This document shows, piece by piece, positions 23,063-35,200 of a DNA stretch of 64,000 nucleotides; the stretch's first letter is position 1; every line of letters begins with the position of its first letter. Below the pieces are notes generated by a model that saw nothing but the letters and a program-made list of their open reading frames with translations, did no database searches and had not been told where the DNA came from. Source of the stretch: Taenia hydatigena. Lineage: Eukaryota > Platyhelminthes > Cestoda > Cyclophyllidea > Taeniidae. The position numbers and the translations under genes are program-made. The stretch lies in contig JADWOT020000008.1 of the NCBI GenBank assembly GCA_036345935.2, positions 3,885,114-3,949,113 on the forward strand, given 5' to 3'.

Positions 23063-25255
23063 ATGCTTTATTTGCTGGCTTTTTTGTTTTTCTCGCACGC
23101 ACTGTGCGATGCTCCATTATGTGAATCAGTCTTATACAGAAATACAAGAGTTAGCAGAGATAGCAGTGCTAAAGGAGCTATTCGATTAAATATCTCGATT
23201 ATGCCTGTTGACGATTGCTTATTGGCCTGCTGTTCGACCACGAATTGCACAACCATTACTCATTACGAAACAGTAAGCGTTACCTTAGTCAAGTTGCTTA
23301 AATAGAGCAGAAAATGTATATTGTACAATTGTGGGGATCCATCCATATGTATTCGCGTCGAATCGACAAGTGGTAATGTCTACACCATCAAAAGAAGTAC
23401 ATTCTGTTATTTCAGGCATTTTTATTTGTTGTGACATTTTGAGTTAATGCTTTGAAGTGTTTAATATTTTGTGCAAATATGTGGTTGTTTTTGAGATTTT
23501 TGATGCCTTATTTAACAATTATCCGATTTCATTTTTGATTACATTGCAGAAAAATTGCATGAAGGTTTTGCAGACAATTTTGTAGCTCTTTTGCATAACG
23601 CTGCATATTTGCTGATAGCCGCTCCTTTTGTGTTTTCCTTAACTGCTGTTTTTGCGAAATTTCAGGATGTTACGCCTCCTACGTTGCACGTTTTTTGCCT
23701 TTTTAAACCGTAGTTTACTCTAAAACCGCTAAAATGTTAATATGTGGAAATACCATCTGTTTTTTACATTTTTTGTGGATTCTATATTCTTATATTACAA
23801 GCAAAAGTTCGGTAAATTTTCGGATCTTACAAACTTTTGCGGCTTTTGATCTGCAGATTAAAAAGAAAAATTTCTTTTAGAATTTCTTTAAGCTTTTTGC
23901 GCTTTAAGGAGTAATTTTTACACCGGCTGGCTAAGTCAATGAGGCGCCTTTGTTTGATGACACTAAACCTTTTTAAATATAGAATTTGTGTGTTCCGTTA
24001 TATTTCACCTATGTCAGCGTTCGCTCGAAAGGCTGACATTTGCATCAGCATTAAAGTGCTCATTAGATTTATTGAAATTATTGCAGCCACAACTTGAACA
24101 CTTATTAAGGCTTCTAATTTGTCAAAATGCGCTTTTTATTGAGCTGTCAGATATCATCACACCCTCCAGCGTGACGCATGTATGAGTTGATATTGCACTG
24201 GCTTTGCCAAACAACTCACCTTGCACCAAACGTCTTCGCCTTTAGTTCTAGAAACAGCAATCTGCTACTTTTATTTTCACAGAAGTGCCACCAAAATACG
24301 TGCTTTTAGTTCGCTTCTGCATTCTAAAATAATTACTTCCGGTAGGGTTTCTATGATGGCCTCCTTGTGCGTCACCCGTCTAGCCTGAATTTATTTGTCA
24401 CTTTGTCCTCACCTCTGTACCGTGTTAGCTTGGTTCAACTGAGTCACAGGAGATGTCACGATTCGCGTATAAAAGACCAAGTAAATAATGATTCACACTC
24501 TGGAAGCGTATTTTAGTACCTTTACTTCTCCCTTTTGATATGTGTGGGTGTTTCGGAGAATTTTTTATGTAAATTGAGTAGAATTTTCGATTGTAAAATT
24601 ACAGCACACTGACCTGTGTTAAACTTACGGCTCAACTCACGGTTGAATCCATTTACAGTACCAAGGCCTCCTTTCGTTGCACGATAATTTATGCCTGACA
24701 TACTCTAAATTTTAATGACACCCTCGGTGATTGTTGCTGCTCTTGGTATGCGTCACACTGCGTGTGTGTAGACTCACTGCACTTTTCCACAAGTGATTCG
24801 CAATGTTTTTATTCTCTCGCCTCCAGGAGAGTTGAATTTATGCAGCCTTTTATTTTGCTGCCGGTCAGTCAATCACAAATTTTGTTAAGAAGCCTAAGTT
24901 CAAAACATTGCATAGAATGGGTGCAGGAAAAATTCCTTCATTAAAAAAATTTTAAAATACTTTGCCTCCAACAGTTCCAGCTAAAGGTGAGATGAATCCC
25001 TTCTGGTCGCATTTGGCAAGCCAGTCGAGGAAACAGACTGCTCTGACAATTGGCGTCCTCGCCGCGGTTGCCTTCGTCCTCCTCGCCGGCCTCGGTCTCT
25101 GCATCTACCTGCGCTGCTCGCGTCGTGGAAGGCGTGGCGGTGGTCATTTGAAGCGTGGAAAAAAACCAATTCGCGGCGTCGGTGGCTCCTATCACATTCT
25201 CTCCAATTTGGAGGGCGAGGAATCCCTGCGCAATGGAACCAACACACTCTTCTGA
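23063..25255 (+). CDS. Small MANSC-like type I membrane protein
   Basis: Three exons join in phase: 23063-23272, 23306-23372 and 24975-25255. They give ~185 aa. The introns are 33 nt and 1,602 nt. The protein starts with a signal peptide (MLYLLAFLFFSHALC). A cysteine-rich ectodomain follows with DCLLACCSTTNCT, then KCILYNC and SIC. That spacing is typical of the MANSC (motif at N-terminus with seven cysteines) domain of animal cell-surface proteins. Next come a short linker, one membrane span (IGVLAAVAFVLLAGLGLCIYL) and a basic cytoplasmic tail (RCSRRGRRGGGHLKRGKK) of about 45 residues. The function is unknown. The MANSC assignment rests on cysteine pattern only. A PAN/apple-like fold is the main alternative. 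The exon 2 donor and exon 3 acceptor are the only pair found that keeps phase 1. Confidence 0.7.
23373..24974. other. Long intron 2 of the MANSC-like gene
   Basis: A T-rich 1.6-kb intron with no repeat of the TRIM family and no exon-like sequence that I could support. An alternative cassette exon cannot be excluded. Confidence 0.45.
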
Positions 25256-27007
25256 ATTGATCCACTTTGACATTCTCCAACCTCCGGAGTAATGTAAATG
25301 CCCCACTATAAATCATTGAAAGTACGGTTCTTGTTTTAACGTACAAGTTTTCCTCCTCATCACATAATTGTGCCTCAGGTACACCAAAAATCATGGTCGA
25401 CTTAAAGTTTCCACCTTTTTGATGAACGGGTCATGGCAGCCCAAGAACTGCAGGCTGGAAAAGATGAATTGCGAAATGTGTGTCTTTTCCTCCCATCTCG
25501 GCATCAGGTGACCCAGGCCGCATTTCCGTAGAGAAATAACTCGCCAAATAGTGATTATCCTCCATCCACGACTAAAAATACTTTGAAAAACTGAGACCAT
25601 CATCTAGCGAAAGCATGAGACTTTTTTGTTCTGAGATGTGCATCAGTATTTCATCCTAACTCAAACGCAGTTAAACCCCAGGGGTTAGGGCAAGAAGATC
25701 CCGAGTATTTTCACGCTCATAGCTATCACGTGACGGCGTTAAAATGCAAGTTTACTTAGCTATTCAGCTTCTGCCATTGTCAACTTAATTTTTCACTTTG
25801 GTGATCATCACATGCAGCGGAAGGTGAGACGGTGGCTTCTTGCCCAGCTACGATACCCCGTGTGACACTTTCAGGGAAATCTCCTTTTCGGCATGGGGAA
25901 TTTTTTCCCGAAATCCATCATGCCACACTAACAGGCTGCCTACACTGTTGAACCGGTTTCAGGATAGGAGCCGTATTCTATGACAGTGTTCTTTCACTTC
26001 AGGCTCAATTAAAGACTTCAAATACGAGTTGTTGCAAATCACATGGTCATAGACTTTGGCTATATCGTGCGTCACAATGGTAAACTACTCATAAAATTCC
26101 TCATGGATTTCTAAATCCACCCACCAACAGGGAAGGAGATTATGGTTATAATCCATGCGCGTTGATAGATCATTAGTAAGGTCTTCTCTTGGCAGCGATA
26201 CGGCTACTAAGCACTGATACTCGCCGTGCTCTCATAAAAGGGCTAACAAGGGAGCTCATGTGTGTTCTCAAGTGCACATCGATCACACAGTTCTAATAAT
26301 AAACGTGTCAAGTGGATCTGTGGATATGAGGAACTGAGCTTGGTTGAAGAAACTAGTCGGTAGGAAGCGTTTGTGCATTTCACACAATGCAAGCATGGTG
26401 ATCAAGTGGGCGAAACACAATTACATACACGAAAATGCATGTGTGAGTGTAGGTCCAATGCTTTGATAGATCAAAACCTTCGCTCCGACTCAAGGCACCC
26501 GGACCATGCTAGCAACAGCCGCGTGGCTGCGTGCCTGTAATATATCGCCTGGCAAAACATCGTGACTTAACACGAAAAGAAAGCCACGGGTCATATTATG
26601 GAAGAGGAAAAAATGTTCTTAAACGACTGAGGTAGTGTGCCAAAATAAGATAAATGAAATTGTACGACGAATAAATTGATGCATATCTTATACTTTAGCT
26701 TAAAAACCGCTGCCCTGATACCTTGACAATGTATGAATAAATTAGTAGTAGCATTTTTATCGAATAAAAAGCGAACTTTAAATAAATATGTGCAGATATA
26801 TTGAAGTGCTTTACATTGTTACTTTTCCCTTAAGAACTTGTATTTTAAGTCGCTAAATTATGCTTGACACTCAGTATGCAAAAGGCAATAAATCTGATTT
26901 GCCGTTAGGTTGGACATTGTTCATTTGTTTTAATACTCAATGCATCGAGAAGCTTTTGGCGTCACTGTCTTTGAGTGGGTTTCGTTGTCTGGGTCCAGGA
27001 CGCAGCG
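25256..27007. other. Intergenic region before the DNAJA gene
   Basis: It should hold the 3' UTR of the MANSC-like gene and the promoter of the DnaJ gene. No further exon is supported. A short stretch near 26490-26560 vaguely resembles the LTR core but is too weak to call. Confidence 0.4.
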
Positions 27008-28302
27008 ATGGTGAAGGAGACTAGGTATTATGACATATTAGGAGTTTCTCCGACTGCGACATTGAGTGAAATCAGAAAGAGTTATAAGAAACTCGCTTTG
27101 AAATATCATCCTGACAAAAACAGCAATGATAATGGTGAAAAGGTAAGGCGTTGGTGCTCCCGCTTATGCGTCCATAGTTTAAAGAAATTTCACAAGCCTT
27201 TGAAGTCCTGTCGGATCCAAAAAAGCGGGATATATACGACCAAGGCGGAGAGCAGGCTCTGAAAGAGGGCGGGTGCGGGGACTTCAGTTTCCATAATCCG
27301 TTTGACATCTTCGACATGTTCTTCGGCGGTGGTCCTCGCTCCCGTGGGCCACCTCGTGGTCGGGACACCGTTCATCCATTGGCTGTTACTTTGGAAGAAT
27401 TATACAATGGGTCGACAAGGAAGCTGTACGTAACGAGGAGTGTCATGTGCCCTAAGTGTGGAGGTAACCGTTTTACAATTGCAATCTATCGTTTTTAAGG
27501 TATTGGTGGGAAGCCTGGCTGTGCTAAGCCCTGTGAGACATGTAACGGTACAGGCGTTAAAGTGAAGCTTCGTCAAATTGCACCCGGTGTTGTCCAGCAG
27601 TCCCAAACGATTTGCAATGAGTGTAATGGTGCTAAAGAAGTCATTGCCCCAAAGGACCGTTGTTCAAACTGCAGCGGTAACAAAGTTGTGAGGGAGAAGA
27701 AGCTTCTCTGCGTGGAGATTGACAAAGGGATGATGGTAAGACTCGTGGTTCCACGCCTACGTTTTTAGGATAATCAAAGCATTCGATTCGCGGGCGAGGG
27801 CGATCGTGTGCCCGGAATTGAGCCTGGCGACATAATATTCAGCCTCGATGAGCAGCCTCATGAGAGATTTCAGCGAAGAAAAATGGATCTCTTTTATACT
27901 ATGCCAATTACAGTTGCTGAGGCTCTTGTTGGTTTTCGCCATGTCATAAAAACTCTGGACGATCGGCAACTGGTTGTTGAAACGAAACCCGGGGAGGTCA
28001 TAAAGCCCAATGAACTGCGCTGTATTCCCAATGAGGGGATGCCTCGATACAAGAATCCATTTGAGCGTGGACGGCTGATAGTCAAGTTCTTTGTTGACTT
28101 CCCAGAATCTCTAAGCCTGGACACGGTGGAGGCGTTGAAGGGTATTCTTCCAGTCCCGGGTCATGAGCCGATAAGTCCAGATGCGGAATACTGTGAGCTT
28201 CGTCCTGTCGATGAGTATTCAGGTCCTTCGAACGATCATCAAGAAGCCTACATGGAGGAGGATACTGACGGACCTCAGAGGGTGCATTGTGGCACAGTAT
28301 AA
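27008..28302 (+). CDS. DNAJA: Type I DnaJ/Hsp40 co-chaperone (DNAJA family)
   Basis: It stimulates the ATPase of Hsp70 and delivers non-native proteins to it, in the cytosol. Four exons: 27008-27142, 27178-27463, 27500-27735, 27769-28302, with introns of 35, 36 and 33 nt; product 396 aa. The J domain (~6-67) carries the HPD triad in KYHPDKN. A short G/F-rich segment ([17 protein letters not shown]) follows. The zinc-binding region has four CxxC motifs ([26 protein letters not shown]), then the two beta-barrel substrate domains ([29 protein letters not shown]). The C-terminus is RVHCGTV, so a cysteine sits four residues from the end as in prenylated DNAJA proteins (human DNAJA1 ends CQTS). Length equals the family norm (~397 aa). 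The start is the first ATG in frame with the J domain. Confidence 0.97.
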
Positions 28303-28427
28303 GCGTTTTGACTTCCCATACAACCGTGTTATTTGGCACTGTATCATGTTCGACTTTGTTGCAGGCAATACTGTATTTGGCCCGCTTATGTGACTCGCTG
28401 TCTTTGCCATCGGCCTTTCCATCATCA

Positions 28428-28433
28428 AATAAA
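28428..28433 (+). terminator. AATAAA polyadenylation signal, DNAJA gene
   Basis: A canonical AATAAA lies 126 bp after the DNAJA stop codon and is the first one downstream. Confidence 0.6.
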
Positions 28434-30320
28434 TCCCCATAGCGGAAAGCATTGTCTTATGCCCGTGGCCACTAGATTAGCTCTACCGTCGTCGGTCGTT
28501 AATTTTCTTTTCATCGGGTTGTGTTTACTAGCCGTGTTTTGCTTTTACATGCTCCGCTTTCAGCGCGTGTTGCGGTGATTCTAGTGATCTCGTCTGGAGC
28601 CACGATCTCATTTTTGAGATGATGCGTTCAGATTGCGAGCACGTGACATCTGGATCTTGTGGCTGCGTTTCTTTTGGAGTGTTTTAACTTCTGAGATCGC
28701 ACGCCGGTGTCGTGTGTCACTCGGGACAGTGTGCGTGCTTAGTTTGGGTCGGATGCCGCTGAACTCGCATCGGCGTCTCCCAACCGTCTCTCTGTATCCT
28801 TTTTTTATTAGATACTCCTCTGTCTCACTGCCGCTTTATCATGCGAGTTATACTGGGACGCCCTTGACGACCCTCCCGGTGGACATTATGGACACTCGAG
28901 TGTGAATCATGACCAAGTAAAGTACGAGCACGGGCTGTTTGAATGCTCTTGAGCGGTTGCTCCCGGTTGGGTTATTCCTTTTTTTTGTCGTAGTAGACGC
29001 GCTGTCCCAAGTGCTCGCGCTGTCACGGACTTGCATCAACTCCGCCTAACCTGTGTTAATGCTGCTTTCCCGTAAAGCCGGCCGCTCGCTTGACGGGCTA
29101 TAAGGAGCCTGACGTCTAGGAGGGCGAAGAGACGCAGTTCCCCACCCATTGTCTTTCTCTAACTTCGTGTTCGGCCACCGTAATGGGATTCAGTTAGCGG
29201 GACCGAATGTCTCCTTACAATGAACAGAACTGGGCTGGAGGCATGCATAAGCAGAAACGTGAGATGAAATGAGAGCACAATTACCCATCCTCCCTAAATC
29301 CTCTCACCTGACGACGAGAGAATCCACAGGCCTGACAAATACGACCACATCGGTAGGTGACTGTCACAAAAGCTGGCACCAAACGCATGTTTGGCCTTAC
29401 AGTTTAGATAGGACGGTAGTAGACTGATTTCCAAGATAAAAACAAAACACCATCAGTGCAGAGGATTTACATTTTGAGGTATAGGGGGGGTGAGAGGAAT
29501 TCGGGCAGAGTTACAAGTAATAGATTCACAACACGACAAAGAGAGGGCAGTGAACCAAAACGGGTGGAAAGTTGACAAAGTATCACAGCCTCACAGTTTA
29601 TAGGTTGATGATGAGTGGATAGGTCCTACGATCCATTCGGTGAAGTGTTGGCGGGGCCCCTTCCGCCGCAAGGAATGTGGTGCATTTGAGTTAACTAACC
29701 GTCTTCAGATGGACCGCCTGTCACAGACTTCAACGTCTAAGAGCAAAGTAGGAGCAGGTCTTCGATATTGACAAAAGCTCCCCTAAATTGACTCGCTCGA
29801 GAGAGTTTTCTCCTCGAGGCATCACGATATAGAGCGAGAAAGGCAACGCGTACAACTTGCTCTTTTCACATTTCAAATGATACCCCCAATCTCGGAAGAG
29901 AATGTAAAACAAGTACCACCTGATCAAAGCGCATCTCGATTTCTAAAGCAAAGCCTTCTCCAGAGAAAGTAGCGACGTAGGAGAAGACAACAACGCAGGT
30001 CAAGATTGCAAATGCACACGGCTTAGAAAGTGCCCATCTCTTTGTGGCTACCAGTTACCAAATTGGCATAACCATAGGCAGATGTGAACAGTTCGTTGGT
30101 GATGCAAACGTGCATTGTAGTGCAGGGTCCTATCTACCCCACCCTCTCCATCTGATGGCAAACATGAACAAATGCTTGCTACGTGAGTAAGACACATCTG
30201 ACATCACACGCGAAGAATATGCCCATATGTAAGCACAGAATGTATGATAATGAATAAAATTACTAAAAGCTTTAAAAAGCACAGTATAGATGAATTACCC
30301 GAAAATAGAGCAAAGCTTAC
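28434..30320. other. Convergent intergenic region, DNAJA / CCDC149-like
   Basis: Two convergent genes face each other here. The last exons and 3' UTR of the CCDC149-like gene should lie in this region on the minus strand, but I found no exon whose product matches the missing C-terminal part of the family. No repeat of the TRIM family and no RNA gene was seen. Confidence 0.4.
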
Positions 30321-31453
30321 CTTCTATCAAGTCGGCAGTGGAAAAGTTCCGGAGGTTTTGAATGCTTCCACCATTCTAGTAGTTCAACACCACATAAAAT
30401 GTGGAAGAGGTAGGAAAGCAATTACCTGATACTTTGCAAGAGTTTGCACCAACAGTTTGTTGTCAGCCTCTAGCTTACCGATCCGATGGGAAAGCAGTCT
30501 AGTTAAAAAAGGCTCGAAGAACAGGATTAAAGCTATACTTGTTTTCCTGGAGTACAGCCTTGACATCTACGGAGTCAGCTTCCTCGTTCGAGTCAGTTTC
30601 ATCCGATTTCTTCCAATGAATCAGCTCAGATAGAATTTCTTGCTTTTCTTCGTTGCACAACTCAAGGTCTCTTTTAATCCGCTGACACTATAATAAGTAA
30701 AATGCCGAAATTCCATGTTCGATGAAAAACAACAATAACAACGTAAAATGAAGTACCTCTAAAGTTTTGAGCTCAAGTTGTTCGATTAAGGATTCACGTC
30801 CCTGAGTTCCGAATGAAGACTTTTCTTTGGCCAACAGCCCCGAGTTTTTGGAGGAATGAGAGTCCGCCGATTTTCTTAGAAGCGCAATATCCTCCATCAA
30901 CTCGGCGTTTCTTTTGCGCAAATTACTTATCTCGGCCTCCAAAATGCGACTGTGCATTTCGCTTTCATTTAGTTTAACTTTCAGCTAAGGGGAATAAAAC
31001 GAAGTGTGAAGTAGAAAGCGTACATTGATAAACAATTTTCGCTGCGACGAAGTGCCGAAATTAGAGGACCCAGTTTCAGAACTCAGAGCTTTTTTTAAAT
31101 TCATGTAGCGCTCTTGAACCTAGACTAATCAGAGCTAGTTCAATCGTACCTGCTCTGACATTAGCTTAAACTCATTCGCTTCCTTTTTAGCGTCCTCGAG
31201 TTGTTGTGTCAGAATGGCTATGGCTTGGCGTTTGCTAGATAGTTGCAATTTAGTAACATTTAACTGAAACACGATTAGAGGTCGAAGTACGGTATGCAAA
31301 CCTCATTGGACAGCGACTCTATGCTAATGCACACGGATTCATCCTACGGAGTAAGAGATAAAGGAAATATAATACCATCCCAAGCCAAAACGGACGGTGC
31401 GAAATGCGGTGTGTACAAAAGCGGCTCTGGCTTCCAAGGCTACGTGGCATCAT
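30321..31453 (-). CDS. CCDC149: CCDC149-like coiled-coil protein (3' end unresolved)
   Basis: Eight exons join in phase: 31376-31453, 31302-31343, 31150-31263, 31024-31119, 30757-30984, 30539-30687, 30426-30498, 30321-30375. They encode the first 278 residues. Introns are 32, 38, 30, 39, 69, 40 and 50 nt. The product is almost all heptad-like coiled coil. Two blocks recall CCDC149. One is EFKLMSEQVQERYMNLKK, like the FKLMAEQLQERY segment. The other is VDVKAVLQENKLLSHRIGKL followed by LLVQTLAKYQ, like the VDALCMENRYLQERL..AKYK segment. The biochemical role of CCDC149 is poorly known. The last exon found ends in phase 1 at a good donor (GAAG|GTAAGC), so more exons must follow below 30321. It shares an 826-bp divergent promoter region with TPR. 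Confidence 0.72.
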
Positions 31454-32279
31454 TACGCAATTCCTGTGCTTCGATAAGTCGAAGTGTAAATAATAAATAA
31501 AGTGGAGAATAGTGCGCTGTGAACTATGTGTAGCATCCATGTCTTAAGATTTTTTAAATTTTGGGTTTGTCCTTAATCTGTAAGATACTTGTCTCCCAAT
31601 AGTGATTAGGCGATTAAAAACCGACTGCTCCATTCTCACAAGAGTATGGCAAGCGATGGCAAATTCAATGAAATTTAGGAGTGGTTAATTTTAATCTACA
31701 AAATTGGGGTTCAGTGATATAATTTTCAAATTGCTTGCAATGCTATCTGTTATTCAAATAATTTTCATAAACACACCTCCATTCGTGCCTCACAATTGTC
31801 TAAGCGTTTTGTGGTTGTTATGCGGTCGAACCGCACTAGGAAATGTGGGTAAGGGAAGCAATTTCACCAGTTTTTTACAGCCAGAATTTTAATATATATT
31901 CGACCAATCATTGAGCGGCCGCAAAGATGAAGTATGCTTTTGGTCTCTATCCGTAGATATCTTGTTTGATAGTTGACGTTGTGTTTTTGCCGTTTTATAG
32001 TGTTGGCGGCTTTTACGCTATATTTTTGCATTTCCATTCTTACAATTGTGGTGAGACGGAACTTTTGAAGTGCTTGGACTGCGCCTCTTCATTTTTGCTG
32101 TTTCTACTTTTCTTCACGCTTGTTGGCCTTTGTATTTAGCTTTCGCCCATGTTTGCATATATTTTGAATGTTTTTTACAAAAGTGTCCTTCACTCTTATA
32201 TTAATACATTTTATAGGGCCTTATTCGTTAACCATTTTATTTCCACAGATAAAATCCTCTGAGTTTCCTACATTCCAAT
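31454..32279. other. Divergent promoter region between CCDC149-like and TPR
   Basis: These 826 bp separate the start codons of two genes transcribed away from each other, so both promoters must be here or just inside. A 3' splice site (TTTATTTCCACAG, ending 32248) lies 32 nt before the TPR ATG. It may be the end of a 5' UTR intron or a spliced-leader acceptor. Confidence 0.55.
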
Positions 32280-35200
32280 ATGGATGCGCTTATTCAACTA
32301 GCACATTTGTCGGAAGAAGATCTCCTTAGTCTATCAGAAAGGGTAGCGGAGAATCTCGCTATTGCCTTCGATAATTTATCGCACGAAGCTCTCGAGGCAA
32401 AGGATCGTTTAAAACGATGCGAAGAGGAGCAGAGTAAATAACAACAAAATATCGATAACTTCTTGATAGAGAAGGAATTCTGCTGTCTACAGAAGGAGTG
32501 CTCCCACCTTCGATCTGAACTTGATTCCCTCAACGCAAATTTGGCTGCTCTTCGTGAGGCTCTTGCTAAAGAAGAGAAAAAATGTTTAGAACTTGCACGG
32601 GAGAGAGATAATTTGAACCTAAAACTCGCTGATTCTCTCTCCGTTTCCACCGAACTTGAGTTGGTGATTAAAAACCTTGAAAATGACAAGGAAAGCCTGA
32701 ACGAACTTTTGAATAAGAAGATGTCAGAATGTGAACAAACATCTGCTGACTTTCGAGAAATTCAAAGTGAGGTTCAGTTGGCACGTCGTCTGAAGTCAGA
32801 TGCTATGACACAATTGGAAGAAGTGAAGACTGAAAAATCTCTTCTCGCTGTAATTTTTGAAGATAGATAATCATTATTTACTTTAGCTCCGTGAAAAACG
32901 GTTGGAGGAGACGAGCGAATCCATGAAGAATCAGAATCTTTGGCTAGAGGAAGAATTGCACAAAGCAAATGATAAACTACTTTCATTTAGACGGGATAAT
33001 GTAAGTCACGTTCTTTATTGACAGCATTAATCACGGTTAGTCCGAGAGATTTCTAAATCTTGAGTCAGAGCTGGCCTCCAGAAAGGCGGAACTTGAGAAT
33101 GCTCAAGCCACTGCAGCTAAATTAGAGGACCTTGTCAAGCAACTAACGAAGTCCAATGATGATCACATTGAAAAGCTGAAATTGGTAACCCTTCCGATCT
33201 TCTCATAAACCATTCTAGCGTACGGATGAGCTTGCTAATATGGAACTGCTGCATGCTAACGAACTGGAGGCTCAACGTCGACTCACGGATTTATACAGAG
33301 ATCAGGCTACCGATGTTGAGAAGAAGTATAAGGAAATGCAAGAAGCTGTAACTGAAATGCAGGAGATGCTTAAGCAAGGGCATGAGCGTAAGCCCCACTT
33401 GCGTTTATTCCTAGCTTTAATTCCTCACAAATTGGAGGCATACGTTTTATTCTACAGATGTCTTTCAATTGCAATCGGAGAAGACTAGTGTCGTCAACGC
33501 TATGGTGGCTGAAAAGGACAAATTACTGTCAGAGAATGCGGCCCTTGCACGCGAGTTAGCCGCCGCTAAAGAAATCGTTGACAAATTTCGTATTCAGGGG
33601 CTCTCAGAAGACGAACTTCGCAGACTCAACCCCGCAGTTGCTACTACAATAGCCTCTTTGAAACGCGGAAGAAGTCTAACCGAAATATATTCAGACTACG
33701 TACAGGTCAGTGGCAGTTTCTTTTTTTATGTTAAAAGTGCATACTTCTTCACATATTTTGTCACCTCAGGTTGTTGAGGAAAGGGACTTACTGAAGCTGG
33801 ACAAAGAGCGCCTGACAGAACACATTCGGGAAATTATGACGCAGTTGGAGGAGAAGGCTCCCTTACTACGATCACAACAGGAGGCCTTTTATAAAAGCAG
33901 GGACAGAGTTGCGGAACTAGAGGCTCAGTTGGAATCTGCTTTGACGAGTGCAAAGGAGAAACAGGACATTGCAGAAGACCAGCGTCGTCGCGCAGGCTAC
34001 TTTCAGCGCCAAAATAAGCTTATGAAACAGAGCTGTAAGGACCTTTCCGTCCAGGTGAAAACTTTGCTTCATGAGCTGGAAACCGCTAGGGGCACAGTCA
34101 TAACACCCATCGAGGATGGAACTATTCAAGTCTTCCCCGATAGTAGCACAGATGACATTGACAGTCGCAAGCTCCTCAGTCTCTGTTCGACTGACAACTC
34201 AACTGCTGCTTCAGTAATCGACAGCAATTTGGTTACTTTCCGTAGCCTCTCCGATTTGCAGACGCAGAACGCAAGACTTCTTCTAGTTGCAAGAGACTTG
34301 GCATCTCAGTTGGAGGATCATGAATCGAAGGAGTACGCTTTGGCAAATCAAGTATCCGAGATCACGGCCAAAGTGGAGGTGCTTTCTGGTGAAGTCGACG
34401 TAGCTCGGTTGGCCGCTTCGGAAGCGAGATCCGAAGCCAACTTTGTTGCACGCCAGCGAGATGCCTACAGGACTATACTCCAACGTCATGCGATTCCTTT
34501 GCCCCACTTTCCTGCCTGTGACGAATCGCCATCTCACAGGCGTGATGATTCAGCTACAAATCCTCACGACAGTGCTATCGTTCTTGCTCATCTTGGTAAG
34601 TATCGGTAAACCCCATCCCCTTTTTTATTCAGCGGAGTTACATATTTTAGTTCTTTTGCTTTTGAACTGTCAGATCAGTCAGTGCATACGTTAGACCGGA
34701 CCACCGGCTCGACACATCAATCCCAAACGGTAGTGAAACTGGAAGAATCGCTGTGCTCTTTGCATGCTGAATTTAAACAGTATCGTGAGGACAAAGCTAA
34801 ATCAGACGAAGTCTATACAGACACGATCGAAAAATTACGAAGGGAATCTACTGAAGCGAGAATTCTCAACCAAAAGTTGGCAGCCCAGGTAAGTCATTCG
34901 TGAGTGCGCTGAAGTCCTCTTTATTTGCCATAAGATTGGTAAACTTATGTGTACTTACAAAACTGTTGTTGAGAACTGGTGTTGATTATTTGAATTTTTT
35001 TAAACCCACATTAGCTGGACTTCACTCATGAGAAGTTTCGTACCATTGAGTCCAACGTGGCCACCTACAAGCAAGAGATTTCCATTCTACGTGAAATGAA
35101 CGCGCGCTACACAACCTCGGCGGCAGCGAGTGACGAGGCGCTCACTGCTCTGCGCGAACAATCGGCACGCACCAGCGACCGCCTGGCAGCAGCCGAGGTG

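Noticed and set aside
26490..26560. Possible further TRIM LTR copy
   Set aside because: Only a short GGACCATGC.AGCA match; the LTR ends, TA run and GGGACGCTACA end are missing.
29730..29927. Candidate 3' exon of the CCDC149-like gene
   Set aside because: The peptide does not resemble the missing C-terminal part of the family and no phase-1 acceptor fits convincingly.
32280..32438. TPR as a pseudogene truncated by an early TAA
   Set aside because: A 36-nt GT..AG intron covers the stop and restores phase. All later TPR exons are open and in phase.
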